64,000 nt of DNA from Wuchereria bancrofti. Taxonomy: Eukaryota; Nematoda; Chromadorea; Rhabditida; Onchocercidae. A program made the translations under genes and the position numbers. This document shows positions 26,577 through 37,910 of this stretch, one piece after another. The notes under the pieces were generated by a model that was not told the DNA's origin, did not search any database, and saw nothing but the letters and a program-made list of their open reading frames with translations. The stretch lies in the NCBI GenBank assembly GCA_005281725.1, contig SSBO01000012.1, positions 647,651 to 711,650 of the forward strand, read 5' to 3'. Numbering within the stretch: the first letter of the stretch is position 1; every line of letters starts with the position of its first letter.

Positions 26577-27363
26577 TTGCAAACTGAAAATTTTGCGAAA
26601 TCACGTTTGTCATAAGCAATAGAACACTTACCAGAGCGTTAATTTTATCAGCTATTGCATCAATTACTGACTTCAGCTTCATTGTGGCCTCAATTTCTTT
26701 AGCTGTCTTAGCATGCGGTATGTCAATGAAGTGGCTGCATTTCTGACAAAAGCATGAAACACAAATGTAAAAATTGCTTCATCAAATCCTTTTCAGCTAA
26801 AGTTACTGTTATAAAATAACCTTTGAAAAAATTCTTTTAAAAGACTACAACCATTTTTATCACTAATAAATACTATTCAAAATTAAACTCACCGTTTTGG
26901 TTATGCATTTTGCTGCATGGATGCGCCATCCTTTTAAGATCCCAAATTCTTTAGGACACATACCACATTCTGAAAATAGAAATAATTTTCAAATCGTTAT
27001 TAAACTTTCCCAAACTGACTCAGATTCATTTCTAATTAACAACTTATTATTTTTGCTTAGCTTATCAAATGTTTCATAAAAATTAAAATTAAATTTACCA
27101 ATTGTGATTGACCCATCAACATTGCGATTTTTTGTGTATGGGTCAATTGGTGCACTACCAGCAATTTGCTCCAGCAAACCTTCCACTACCGGCACATGGA
27201 AAGCTTGCGGATCTGCTGGCATTAATCGTGTCCTTCTCTCGCTATGATTGCAACTCGTATAGTCTGAGACAGCCTGGAAGCACATCCCTTATCAGATCGA
27301 TATCATTCTCCCAATACTTTCCAACTAGTTGTTATTCAAAAAAGAAAAAACTATCAGTGACTT
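26577..27363 (-). repeat. Right arm of ~785-bp inverted duplication
   Basis: Reverse-complement partner of 25449-26236; coordinates pair as x + y = 52812 over most of the length. It contains the minus-strand version of the unknown gene's finger exons. Further coding-looking sequence lies upstream at 27.49-28.1 kb, beyond the duplicated part. That suggests the minus orientation is the parental copy and the left arm the derived one. Confidence 0.95.
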
Positions 27364-28105
27364 CAAAAGCATGTATACATGAATTTTGATCAAAAACATG
27401 TATTATAACTAGTTTTATTTACAGATATATACTTAATGGATTAACTATTTGCTTACTTTGTCCTATTTATGTGATTGAAAATAAAACTTACAGCACAATT
27501 TCTTGAACTGTCTCCACTTCCATGCGTTCAGGGATAACCGCAGGCGCTCCTGGTATCACATCAATAGTTTCCTCGCCATGAATTGCCACTCCGCCATCTC
27601 CATGAACCAATGCCGGTACTGGTTCCTCCTCCGGTATTTCTTCCATTTTTTCTTGCTGGCATTCAAAGAGTTGGAGCGCAATTTGATTCTGGTTCTCGAT
27701 TTCCCGCTCCAAATCTCTTTCGTGCTCCAAGAACTCGAGGGACATTTCGACTTGTTCTCGAGATGGCGGAGGACTTTGAACGCCACCTCAAGTCCGTTCT
27801 TGGGAATTCTATCGTTCCTTCGCTGTGAGCTTCATACTCGCTTCTTTCCAATTTTCTCAGTTCGTCAATCTAAAGGAAAATATATCGGTCATTATAATTG
27901 AATAGCTCAGTAAGTAAGCTGGATGTTACTTTCAAATTTGAGATTAAAATGAACATACCAGGCGTGCTACATTTCGCAAATAATCCTCCAAAACTTGGAG
28001 GTACACCAACTCTTCACGCAGGTGAATTTTCAAGTCTACAAGGTTGGCAGACGTGGCCCTATTTCAATAAACGCCATTCTTCTATTTCAACAAGCGCTGA
28101 AAAAT
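26632..28105 (-). pseudogene. Unknown coiled-coil / C2HC-finger gene, minus strand, possibly broken
   Basis: I do not recognise the family. Reading the minus strand there is a helical stretch near 28035-27957 (LREELVYLQVLEDYLRNVAR, then a GTATGT donor). An exon near 27872-27745 follows after a TTTAG acceptor (IDELRKLERSEYEAHSEG). A strongly coiled-coil, acidic segment ends at 27488 (EFLEHERDLEREIENQNQI, then EEIPEEEPVPAL). Within the duplication arm are exons 27285-27099, 26969-26893 and 26742-26632 with a CGMCPKEF..C2HC finger. The 27872 and 27745 pieces lie in different frames without an obvious intron, and no splice from 27488 to the finger exons keeps phase. It may therefore be decayed, or my model is wrong. 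Coiled coil plus one Cys/His finger could also fit the N-terminal part of a retroelement protein; no polymerase or integrase motif was seen. Confidence 0.45.
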
Positions 28106-28129
28106 ATCTTAGTGGTGTCACAATTTAAT

Positions 28130-30796
28130 CGCAATAAAAATCGGAAGCATAAAATAAAAAAATATAAACGATGTTATAAACAATAGATAAGTCATTAGTA
28201 TATTAATCAATGAAAGTCTATTCAGTCTAGCAGCGATCTCAGTTTTCCTCCTCTTCGATGGAATGATCTCATAGACTGTTCTGCCACAAGTAGGTCATTG
28301 CACGTAGGCATGGAAGAGAAATAAGGAAGAGAAAGGAGGAAAAAGACAATGAATGTTTCGGATTCATTGTTGTCCGATGTCTAATAATAATTTTAAGTAA
28401 ATGATAATATGCTTATTACGTAAATGATAACTACAATTAAAAGGCCAATAAGACTTAATATTTGTTGCTATTTATTTCTTATCTATTATTGCATCATTTA
28501 TTACTACTTATAAATTATTTTTGTATATATTGTTAGCGCATTTTATTATATTATTTGTTATTTATTGTTGTTTACTATTACTTATCATCAATTATTATTT
28601 ATTATTTGTTATTGTATCATTATTTATTATTAATTATTCTTATTACTATTATTTGTTATTTATTATGTGTCATTATTTAATATTTTTTATTCATATTTAT
28701 ATCATATTTATTATTATTCACTATTATTCATTATTATTTATTCATTATTGTTATTTATTATTCACTACTACATGTTGTTAATTACTATTATTAATATTCA
28801 TTTATCATTAATTATTTTTATTCATCACTACTTATTATCATCTAACCTATTTATAATTATTTATTGTCATTATTATTATCTGCTATAATTTATTATTATA
28901 CCATCTATTATCACTTATTACTATGTTATTATTACTTATTATTATATATTTATTATTATTTTATATTATTATATTATTTATACTTATCACTTCATTTTAT
29001 TTACCATTTATTATTAATTATTATTATTGTTATTATTATTGTTGTTTTATTATTATTACTATTGATAATACTTTTATTATTATTATTTAATTTGCCATGA
29101 AGTTATATATTATGTGTTAAAAGTTGCATATTATGTGTTTATCAGTGGCAATTATTAGGCCTGTTTTATTAATGATATTCCGAATAATGATTATTTGTTG
29201 CTGAAAATTATTTTTTGGATCAAAATAACCTTTGTCAGGGGTAAATTAACCGTTGGATTATGGGTATTTGAGTTGGTTGCTCTTTTACTTCGCCTTCTTT
29301 AAGGTGTTGGATTACTAATTTGATGCATTCATATACGTAGTTAAAGTTATGATGGCTTACCTTCATTTATTAAGTTTAAATACCTTTTTTTGCCTTCGAC
29401 GTGATTTGCTCGTGGGCGTATTTGTCTTCTTGTTTATATATATATATATATATCCAAAGAGTTGAGGACATTAAAATTAACAAAAGATTGAAAATGAGGA
29501 ATTTTTAACATTTTCAAGGAGGAATAAGGAGAATTATGATAAGTGTAAAACATTGAATAAGACCAAAAATTACTAACAATTATTTACAGCGATGTGGCGA
29601 TAATTACCATAATAACATTTGAAGCAATTTTGCTGCCGAAAAAAAATCCATTTAGTAATATCGCATGTCTTCGATAGGAGAAAACTGATTTTTCTCAATA
29701 TTTAATATCTTAGTTTATCTATTAATCAGATGTAAGAAATGGCAAAAAGAACTTTAAAAAAAAAGAAGAAATCAAAAATGATAACATTTTATAATTGTTC
29801 TAGTTCAAATTTTTAACTTGGTTCGATTTTTGACATTTCACTGCCATTTGCTGATTAAATTTCCAATGAAATGTTTTTTATTAGCTATGATAATTGGTAT
29901 TGCATATGTATAACGTATTACAGGATATGATGAAAGGTAAAAGACAAAACATAAAAAGTTTATATTATAAGCAGCTAACAAATGTGGGACGAAAAAATTG
30001 CAAATAATATTGTCAAAATAGCACAATGTGGAGACATTTATCTTATGAGATAATGACAGTACTATTTCTCAAGCCATCTAACAGCCTGTTAAACATTTTG
30101 CAGAAAAGTGATTTGCTCGTGTCAGCTGGGTGTAATTTCGCAATATTGCCTTTGTGATGAGTTGTGCATTTTATCGTACTGTGCGGGTAACTCACTCGTT
30201 CCTTTTGTCCTTTAACATTCAGTCATCTAGGAAGTAATGAGGAACTAATTGATGCATGTTAACACTTCATTTATCGCACACATATATATGTATCGTGACG
30301 CTACCTCTTACATTTCTTATCATGTATGACCTATAAGCGAAGTATGTCTACTACCATTCATTGTGAATAATTTGCCCAGATGGGTGGTTTCTTCTATTCA
30401 TGGGAAAGGTTTTTTCACAAATAGTTCAGGATGATTATCATTAATTTAGTTATAGATAAGATCAATAACTTTTATGGTATATGATAGCCTATTTGGTAAC
30501 TATATGGATTATTACATGATGGTTGTGAGATGATCAAGATATCAGTGATCATGATAAATTACTGGGACATTTATCTTTTGCAAGTTTTACTATATCCTCT
30601 ATGTTTACCTTACATAATTATCTTACTTGTTAGATTTTTCTTTCGTCATGTATGTTGCTGTTTTTTTTTTCTTGGTTAGATGCTATGATTTATATCAAAT
30701 TTTCGTGTTGTCAAAAACAGCTCTATCCTTCGTCTGGAGATAATTTTTTTGACTCATCTTGTATCTTGCTTATATAAATTGTGAAATTAATTTCAG
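28130..30796. other. Intergenic region before hsf-1
   Basis: About 2.7 kb with no recognised gene. The part at 28440-29093 is simple sequence (separate entry). A TATATA microsatellite lies at 29438-29454. The remainder is AT-rich unique sequence that should include the hsf-1 promoter. Open frames here are repetitive I/L/Y strings. Confidence 0.6.
28440..29093 (+). repeat. Degenerate TTA/ATT trinucleotide-rich tract
   Basis: About 650 bp composed almost wholly of TTA, ATT, TCA and TTG triplets, with interruptions but no long perfect run. Long overlapping open frames full of Tyr, Ile and Leu are a by-product of the near-absence of in-frame stops and are not genes. Confidence 0.9.
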
Positions 30797-33700
30797 GCCT
30801 TGTTTTATTTATGAAAGAAAAAAAAAATGGAAAAAAAGGAAATTGAACAGGATGGTACGCAATCAGACACAATTTTTATTAGAGATCATCTACCTGTTGA
30901 GTCACCATCACCTTCAATATCATCACCCTCAGTCGGAACTATTCTCATGCGTCCACCTAAATTACTAGCAGAGGTACATCGTCAGGAGTGTACTGAATTA
31001 CCTCGACAAGACTGTCCACCAACGACAACCCTTCCCATGCATTTGTTACAACAGTATCGAGATGAGGAAAAAGTGCCGATGTTTCTCGTGAAAATGTGGA
31101 ATATCCTGGAAGATCCGGAATTTCAAAACATAATATGCTGGGACAAGGTTTGATTTTTGTGTTTTTACTAATTTTATTATTGCAATTATATAATAAATAT
31201 AGGTCTGAATTAATCTGGACTAAATTGAAACTAAATTTGGCATCCCATCAATGCAGTTCTAGTCCAAACAAGTGGGTGTAGGATTATGTTTCACTTTTAA
31301 GACCGGAAAAGTCCATATTCTTCCTTCAGTACAGTAGACATATTGGAATTCGTAAAGAATCTAGAACATCATTTTTATAATGATTTTATAAGAATATTTT
31401 TATAATGATGTTAGATCTTCTGACGAACGAAATGGTTTTGTTTCTTTATAAGCAAGGGTGAACGAGTTGAAAAGTGCTCTGAATTCAGTTCTTTTTTTTA
31501 AAAAACATTGTTTTTTTTCTTTTTCTTTAGAGTGGATACAGCTTTCATGTTCTGGATCCACATCTGTTTTGCCGAGTAGTCTTGCCGCAGTTTTTCAAAC
31601 ACAACAATTTGAATAGTCTTATACGCCAACTGAACATGTGTATGCATTTTTTGTGATATTTCAAACGTTAATTTATTTCTCATGATTCTCAGTCGTTAGA
31701 CTCATGAGTTAGTTGCCAGGTAATGTTGGTTTCAAAACAGGCAGATCTGATTTATAGCAGTAACACGCAGGATTCTCCTCAAATCGGTATCTCGGCAATA
31801 TAATCGTTATGTATCAGTGAAACAGCTTGATATTGGTCATTGAACAAATGAAAGATTGTGCAAAAATTGTAATGCAAATTGTGAACCTGTATGAGACATT
31901 CACTCGTGTATTTTTTTTTTTTTGGAAGTACTTGCAGGCAAACTTTGTGAATTTTCTTAAAAATATCACCCTTTGGTTGACCTATATGTGAAAAATTTTC
32001 CTTCACTACTCGGATGCTCCCTTGGTTTCCGTGAGGCATACAAGTATATGCCCTTTCAGCTTCAGTACCACTTTTTATAATGTATATCATTATATTGTTA
32101 TTTTAGTATCAATTTTTCCAGCTATTGTTGGTTCTTGTTTTACTATTGATGAGGAATCGGGTACTTCCAGATGGTTTCCGGAAAATGACGCCAATTGAGA
32201 AGTCAAGTTTGGCACGATCTGAAAGTGATCAGGATCATTTGGAATTTTCCCATCCGAATTTTATCCAACATCATCCTGAGTTGTTAGTTAACATCAAGCG
32301 TAAAACTCCGGGTAATCGAAACAATGAGAATAACTCAGTGGCTATGCCTCCAAAAGAAATAAGTGTCCTTGTGGACGAGATACGACAGTTGCGTGAAAAG
32401 CAACGAACGATGGAAAACAAAATGGCACATCTTGTAAAGTATGTTTTAAGCATAAACGATGTGAACTTGTCATCAGCGCTCATATGGAGTAGCTGAAACA
32501 TAGTAGAATCTGGATGAAAAGGCTGTAATTTGTGCTTTTTTTTGACTTCGGATCCTTTAACAAATCACAGTATAGTTTGTTTTTTTTTTTTGCTTTCGGT
32601 TGTCGTTTACACATGTAAGGGGATCTAGCCGAGTTCAAATAGGCTCATTTACGAATGTAGAAAATTTTGAAGATGGATAATTTGACTTTTTCAGCAGTTT
32701 CTGGAGTCAGTTTTGGAAATAACATTTAATATTATAAAATATCTTTAGATCAAAACTGTAGAAGGATCTTTGATTTTTCTTGCATGGCATTAACTTATAT
32801 AGCCACTGCTAAAAAAACAAAAGCGTTACAGGTCGTATTGAAAATACGTTTTCCAGGGAGAATGAAGCAATGTGGCAACAAGTATCACATCTTCGAAATC
32901 AGCATGTTAAGCAACAGCATGTTGTCAACAAATTGGTCCAGTTTCTGGTAGCACTCGTACAGCCCTCACAAAAACGTCTTGGAAAACGGAACTTACTGGC
33001 AATCGATGAAGTATTTTTAATTCTGTCTTTATTAAATATTTAACTCTTTTTTTCTTGATTAATTTAGGATACTTTTTCTTGATTATCTCGGAGATCGTTG
33101 GGACAGGCTTACGTGCATTTTAGTACACTTTACTGGTTTACTACCTTCAACAAAGAAAAACAGATCTGAATCTTGCAAACAGCCTTATTCAACATTGCAG
33201 TTCGGCAAAACTGAAATTTAAGTTTTGGAGTAAATGAAGTAACGTCTTTGAAATGACAAAATGAAGTTTTCTGTAGTTAGGACGAGTTTTTTGAGCATTT
33301 TTCAAGAAATTCTACCCAGGTAATTGCAGATTGGTGTCAAACGTGCTCGAATGGCTAGTACTTCTACGCAACTTGGGCAGCCAAGTAATCTTGCTGAAAT
33401 TATTGATCGATTGCATCGTGAAATCTCTGACAATACAAACGGTCAAACGAAGCAAAATTTAAATGTATTTAACTCACACTCCAATCAGGGTCCAATTATT
33501 GCGGATGTTACTGACGAACCGGAAAATGGTGCTGTTGTAGGACCGACTGCACCGGCAGCAGTGGTTCCTATGTTAACTGCTGCACATTTCCAGCCTGCCA
33601 CTGCAGCTACATCTCAGGCTCCTACTAAGCCTTCTATGTCACTCAATCCGATCTCATTGTCTCCGTCTTTGGATAGACAAATATCCGAGGAATTAGCTGA

Positions 33701-33917
33701 GTATTTGACTGGACAGGAGCAGACTATTGACAACTGTCGTGATCTGCTTGGAAACTGCTGGGATACTATGCTGACCGATGAAATAGAAGACGATGAATCA
33801 TTTGAACGGCAACCTCTTATGCTGGAAGGTAGTGATCCAATGTTAGCATTGGATGAAGTGCCGACCACTCCCGATTTACTGACACCACTGGCAAGCCCTT
33901 CACATAGCAATGTGTAA
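30791..33917 (+). CDS. hsf-1: Heat shock transcription factor HSF-1
   Basis: Nuclear factor that trimerises under heat or proteotoxic stress and binds heat-shock elements (family knowledge). Exons 30827-31147, 31531-31639, 32171-32438, 32857-33010, 33330-33917; 1440 nt, 479 aa, phases consistent. A divergent ~80-residue N-terminus precedes the DNA-binding domain, residues ~83-190 ([37 protein letters not shown]). The recognition helix is well conserved, with N-L-N-S-L-I where vertebrates have N-M-A-S-F-I. The leucine-zipper HR-A/B covers ~210-285 ([20 protein letters not shown], then [12 protein letters not shown]). The C-terminal ~195 residues are Ser/Pro/Thr and acidic, fitting a regulatory or activation region ([10 protein letters not shown] near the end). 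The ATG follows TTTCAG (30791-30796) by 30 bases, a likely trans-splice site. A possible AATAAA is at 34098. Confidence 0.96.
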
Positions 33918-34207
33918 AAGAACCAATTATTAGGAAGTTAGATTCTTAATATTCTCCGAATTTCTTTATTCATTAGCGGTAATCGTTATAAAAGTGTTTA
34001 GGAAATAACAAAAATCAATCAGTATTACTGGTGACATTATATTCTGTACAATAATAGTATTAGGCAACAAAAATTTATCTGAGGCAAAAAATATTTGAAT
34101 AAAAATTTGGTATGCAAAATTTTGGAGAATGAAATTTGTTGTGACTATAATTTCTCTTATATATTCAAATTTTAGAAACGAAATTTCATAACATATAAGT
34201 GTAAAAT
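33918..34207. other. Shared 3' intergene of hsf-1 and the CASC3 gene
   Basis: Only 290 bp separate the two stop codons. A plus-strand AATAAA lies at 34098-34103 (hsf-1). A minus-strand AATAAA (TTTATT on plus) lies at 33965-33970 (CASC3 homologue). If both are used, the two 3' UTRs overlap by more than 100 nt. Confidence 0.6.
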
Positions 34208-37200
34208 TTAATTTGAATTCTTGGCTTGATAAGGTGGTACGATTTCAAGCCGCTTCTTGGTTCGTGGTGGGATCGGGATTGGACTGCGATACAGTTGTTG
34301 GGGTTGTGGATCAAAATAAACGATATCACTGGGGCGGAAATTGGGTACTGGTGCCGGTATCGCAATAGGTGGTGGTGGAGCTACAGCAGATGGTGGTGGC
34401 ACAGTTGCTGGTGGTGGTGGACCCTGGTAAGCTGGCGGACGCCAGTCAGGTGGCGGAATTGGTATAGGACCCGCTGTTGGTGTTGGCTGAAGTGGTGGTG
34501 GTGGCTGTGGTGGTGGTAGTTGCTGTATATTCGGTGCATAATTTGTAGCCAAACGTTGGGTTGAATAGCGTTTCCCACCAGTATGTGCCCCACTACCTTT
34601 ACCATGCGCGGTTGACACATCACCTGTGTTAGCTCCAGTACCACCTCGTCCTCTATTTCCTCCACCATTTTGTCGGTTGTCACGCAAATATTCCTCATTT
34701 CGGTCATATGATCGATGATTATCTATACGATTTATAGCACCTGCAACTGAATTGACTTTTTCTTAGTTATTAATTTGTGAGTTTTCTTATTAGAAAAGCA
34801 TATCGTTTTAAGAGAAATATTGTGCATTGTGTACAGCATAAGTTTGTTTTGTTTCTTCTTTTTAATATTGAGATTTAAAGTTTTGGAACGTCCGAATTTT
34901 AATTGGATTCATATTCTGAAACTCTTTGTAAATACAGTAAACTGATACTTTTTCCAGATGTTATTTTGCATAGTGATTAATTATTCTTGGTTATTTTGCC
35001 GTCCAGCCGAGTTACGCGTTCTTTCAGCTTCGGCAACGTCTTATTCAACTGTCAATAACTGCATAAGATATTTGACAGTGAATGCACGTGGGCTGAACGG
35101 CAACTCAACCTAACTTTTTAAGTGTCCAAGAAGCTTGAAATTCTCTTTCTACTTTGTTATCAGGTTTATAAGATATTATAAAGAAATAGTTTACTTTGCG
35201 GGATATGCATGTATTCCTGAAAATATATTATATTTTTTTGTGTTCGGTGAAATTTTTTTTTCTAGAGTTTAATTTTGTTAAAAAGTTGTTTTCTATGCGT
35301 TCTTCTAATTAAGTCTATTTGGCTGTTGTGTTGATTTTTTTTTCATGTTTCGAATGAAGCGTGTATTTGTGCTGGTATAAATTATGATTATTTTACCTGA
35401 CCAGTACTTTTATGGCAGTCAAACGTTTAGCGGACGAGGAAGTTTAATGGGGAAGAGGACACCGAGGAAAAAGTAAAGTGGATCTCAGTAATTGGAAAAT
35501 AATTTCGCTGTATGAATTCTGAAAGATATAAAACTTGGAAACTTCATCTTACACTTCATGGGTGCAGCAGACGTTGAATTTTTTTGCATAGTAAAAAATT
35601 TAAGACTCTGCATAATTGAATTCTGGAACGAAGAGGAGAATAATGTCTTTTCTGTACATTCTCAAGTCCTGAGTTGTTAGGAAAAACTACAAAGATACGT
35701 GAATATCTAGAGTAGATGTGAATCTCACCTCGCCGGTGTCATATAGATTATGAGGTTCAAAAATCTTTTTGGAACTCAGATTCAAAGGAAGGATGACAGC
35801 ATTACCTTTCTGGCCGTTCGTTGGTGAGTTTTTGAAAACTCTAGTTCCACGTTGGTCTCGTTGATGGTTTGTACTGAGAAGATGTTCACCTTTACGACCA
35901 CCTCGATTCGCCGGCCTTCCTGCTCCACTATTCTGCACTGGTCTCCTATGATCACGTCTGTAATTAGCAATATATTTATTAAAAATAAACCTAAAAATAA
36001 CACTAAACATTCAAAAAAATTCGGAAATATTTTCTTCAAAAATCAACCGATATGTTAATGACCGATATACAAATCTCGATTCTTGTAACTTAATTTAGTA
36101 TTACAATACTGAACCTGAATTTACTTACTTATCATATGATTGGTGTTGTGAATGGTGTGGTACTGCTCGATTTGAAAGTCTACCTCGATTTCCATAGCTA
36201 TTACCACCACTATTGCTACCTCTAGATGCACTTCGAGTTTGATTAGTATGTGGTGTCGAAGCATTTATGCTGCCACCACCAGTATTTTTACCCTGATTAT
36301 ATAAAATTTATTTTTTTGCTCTTTATATAAAATAAGTAATGAAGTAGTGAAAAGTTTGTAAATTAAACATTTTCGATTTCTTCCGGAAATGCTGGTTGAA
36401 AAGAAAACGAATTCTCGAAGTTATTTGTGTATCTCATTTGTACCACTAAACATATCGAATCTACCTCATTACGTATATCATAACCATATCTATTCATTAA
36501 TTCTCGCTTAGTTTTGGGTCTTTGTGAACGCTCATCAAAACGATCATGCTTCCACTTTCCATCTGCACGAGAATGTGATGACGGTTCTGGGGTACGCTCT
36601 TCATCAGTATTTCTTGAATCATGCATATAATAGCGTCCGGACTTTGGAATGAATGCTGGATTACCCTCAACTTCATCATCATCTGGTTCTGCTTCTTGCT
36701 CCTAAATGATTTACTGAACATTTTTAGATATACAGATATTTTAGGCAAAAAAGAAAAAAAAGGATGGTACTATTGTTAATGATTTTAAGATATTGGAAAC
36801 TCAATTAAAAGGATAATATTTGTTAAAAGGACAACTTCTAAATGGCCTAATAGTGTTTTATAGTGTAAGACATTCTCCTTTTAACACGAAGCGTTATAAG
36901 ATGCTGAAATAGAGACAACCAACCTCTTCCTCGTATTCATATCCTTCTTCATCCTGAATTTCCTCCATTTGTTCCTTTGTTTCGTCGCTAATTTCAACAA
37001 TATCATCTCCTGAAGCACCATCAACCTGAGTTGACGATTTGGCATCGACAAAGTAATCTGTTTCATCACTACTTGCTTGTCTATCATCTACAGAGGTAGA
37101 ATCCTCCTTTGTTTTATAATCTTCAGAATCATTGTTATCCTTTTCTGTATTGTCACCTATCGCTCCGAATCTTTCATCTTTGAGATCGTTTTTTTTTTCA

Positions 37201-37905
37201 CCGTCAGATGGTGAGGACTGTTCTACAGTAGCTGCAATGTCATTAACTCGACCTTTAGAAGGCGCTTCACCAGTAGGCATTGCAATTTCAGATTTTAAAA
37301 TTTGACCAGAGTTAGTCTTAAGGTTGTGCCCAGCTAAATTAGACATGTTAGAATCTGCCTTATTTTGGCCAAAATTATTGGCAAATTTCTGTATATCAGT
37401 AACTTCATTAGTTGTAATACCAGCAGTGTTATTCTCAGTTTCCAAAATTAACATAGGAGCAACTTTAGACTTATCAATATTTGCATTATCTGTAATAGCA
37501 CCATCTTCTTCGACTATACCACTATTAGAAGAATGCATTAAGTCTGCTTTTTCTTTGGTTATTTCCAATGACGATTCCTTAGCAGTGGTAATTGCTGCAG
37601 AATTCATAGCAAAATCTGAATGCAATTGTTCATTTTCTTGATCTAATTTTTTGCATGAAGGAATCAGATTCTCAGTACTACCTTTCTTTTCTTCCTTCAT
37701 ATCAATAGGAGTAGTAGTAGTAGTAGTAGCAGCAGTAGTAGTAGCAATAGCAGTAGTAGGAGTAGTAGCAGTAGTAGTAGTGGTGGTAGTAGTAGTAGTA
37801 GCGGTAGTAGCAGTAGTAGTAGTGTCGGTGGTATCAGTAGTAATGGCAGTACAAATGGCTTCAGGTGTTTCTACTTTTACCTCAGGAACTGCTGGCATTA
37901 CGTCT
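34208..37905 (-). CDS. CASC3: CASC3 / Barentsz exon-junction-complex protein
   Basis: CASC3 (MLN51/Barentsz) clamps eIF4A3 on spliced mRNA and acts in mRNA localisation, translation and decay (family knowledge). Minus-strand exons 37898-36924, 36701-36465, 36292-36129, 35957-35806, 34740-34208; 2061 nt, 686 aa, phases consistent. Residues 1-325 hold a poly-Thr tract (~19-60) and an acidic stretch. Residues ~326-404, one whole exon, are the Btz/SELOR motif (EVEGNPAFIPKSGRYYMHD, DGKWKHDRFDE, NRYGYDIRNE). The middle is Arg/Gly/Asn-rich. The last ~100 residues are Pro-rich and end in PRTKKRLEIVPPY. I start at the ATG (37898) seven bases after an AACAG acceptor (37910-37906). An open frame upstream (38095-37898) overlaps this ATG in another frame and is treated as non-coding or outron. 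The best other candidate would be another Btz-domain protein. Confidence 0.93.
37701..37850 (-). repeat. Trinucleotide repeat encoding poly-Thr in the CASC3 gene
   Basis: Plus strand reads (GTA/GTG/GCA) triplets; the coding minus strand gives ACT/ACC/GCT codons, a Thr run with Ala and Pro interruptions. Interrupted repeats like this tend to vary in length between individuals. Confidence 0.85.
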
Positions 37906-37910
37906 CTGTT

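Noticed and set aside
28521..29100. Tyr/Ile/Leu-rich open frames of 70-90 codons
   Set aside because: Products of TTA/ATT simple sequence; no domain, no splice context and no codon structure.
34226..34519. Plus-strand Trp-rich 97-codon frame
   Set aside because: Antisense shadow of the proline-rich C-terminus of the CASC3 homologue (CCA/CCG codons read as TGG/CGG).
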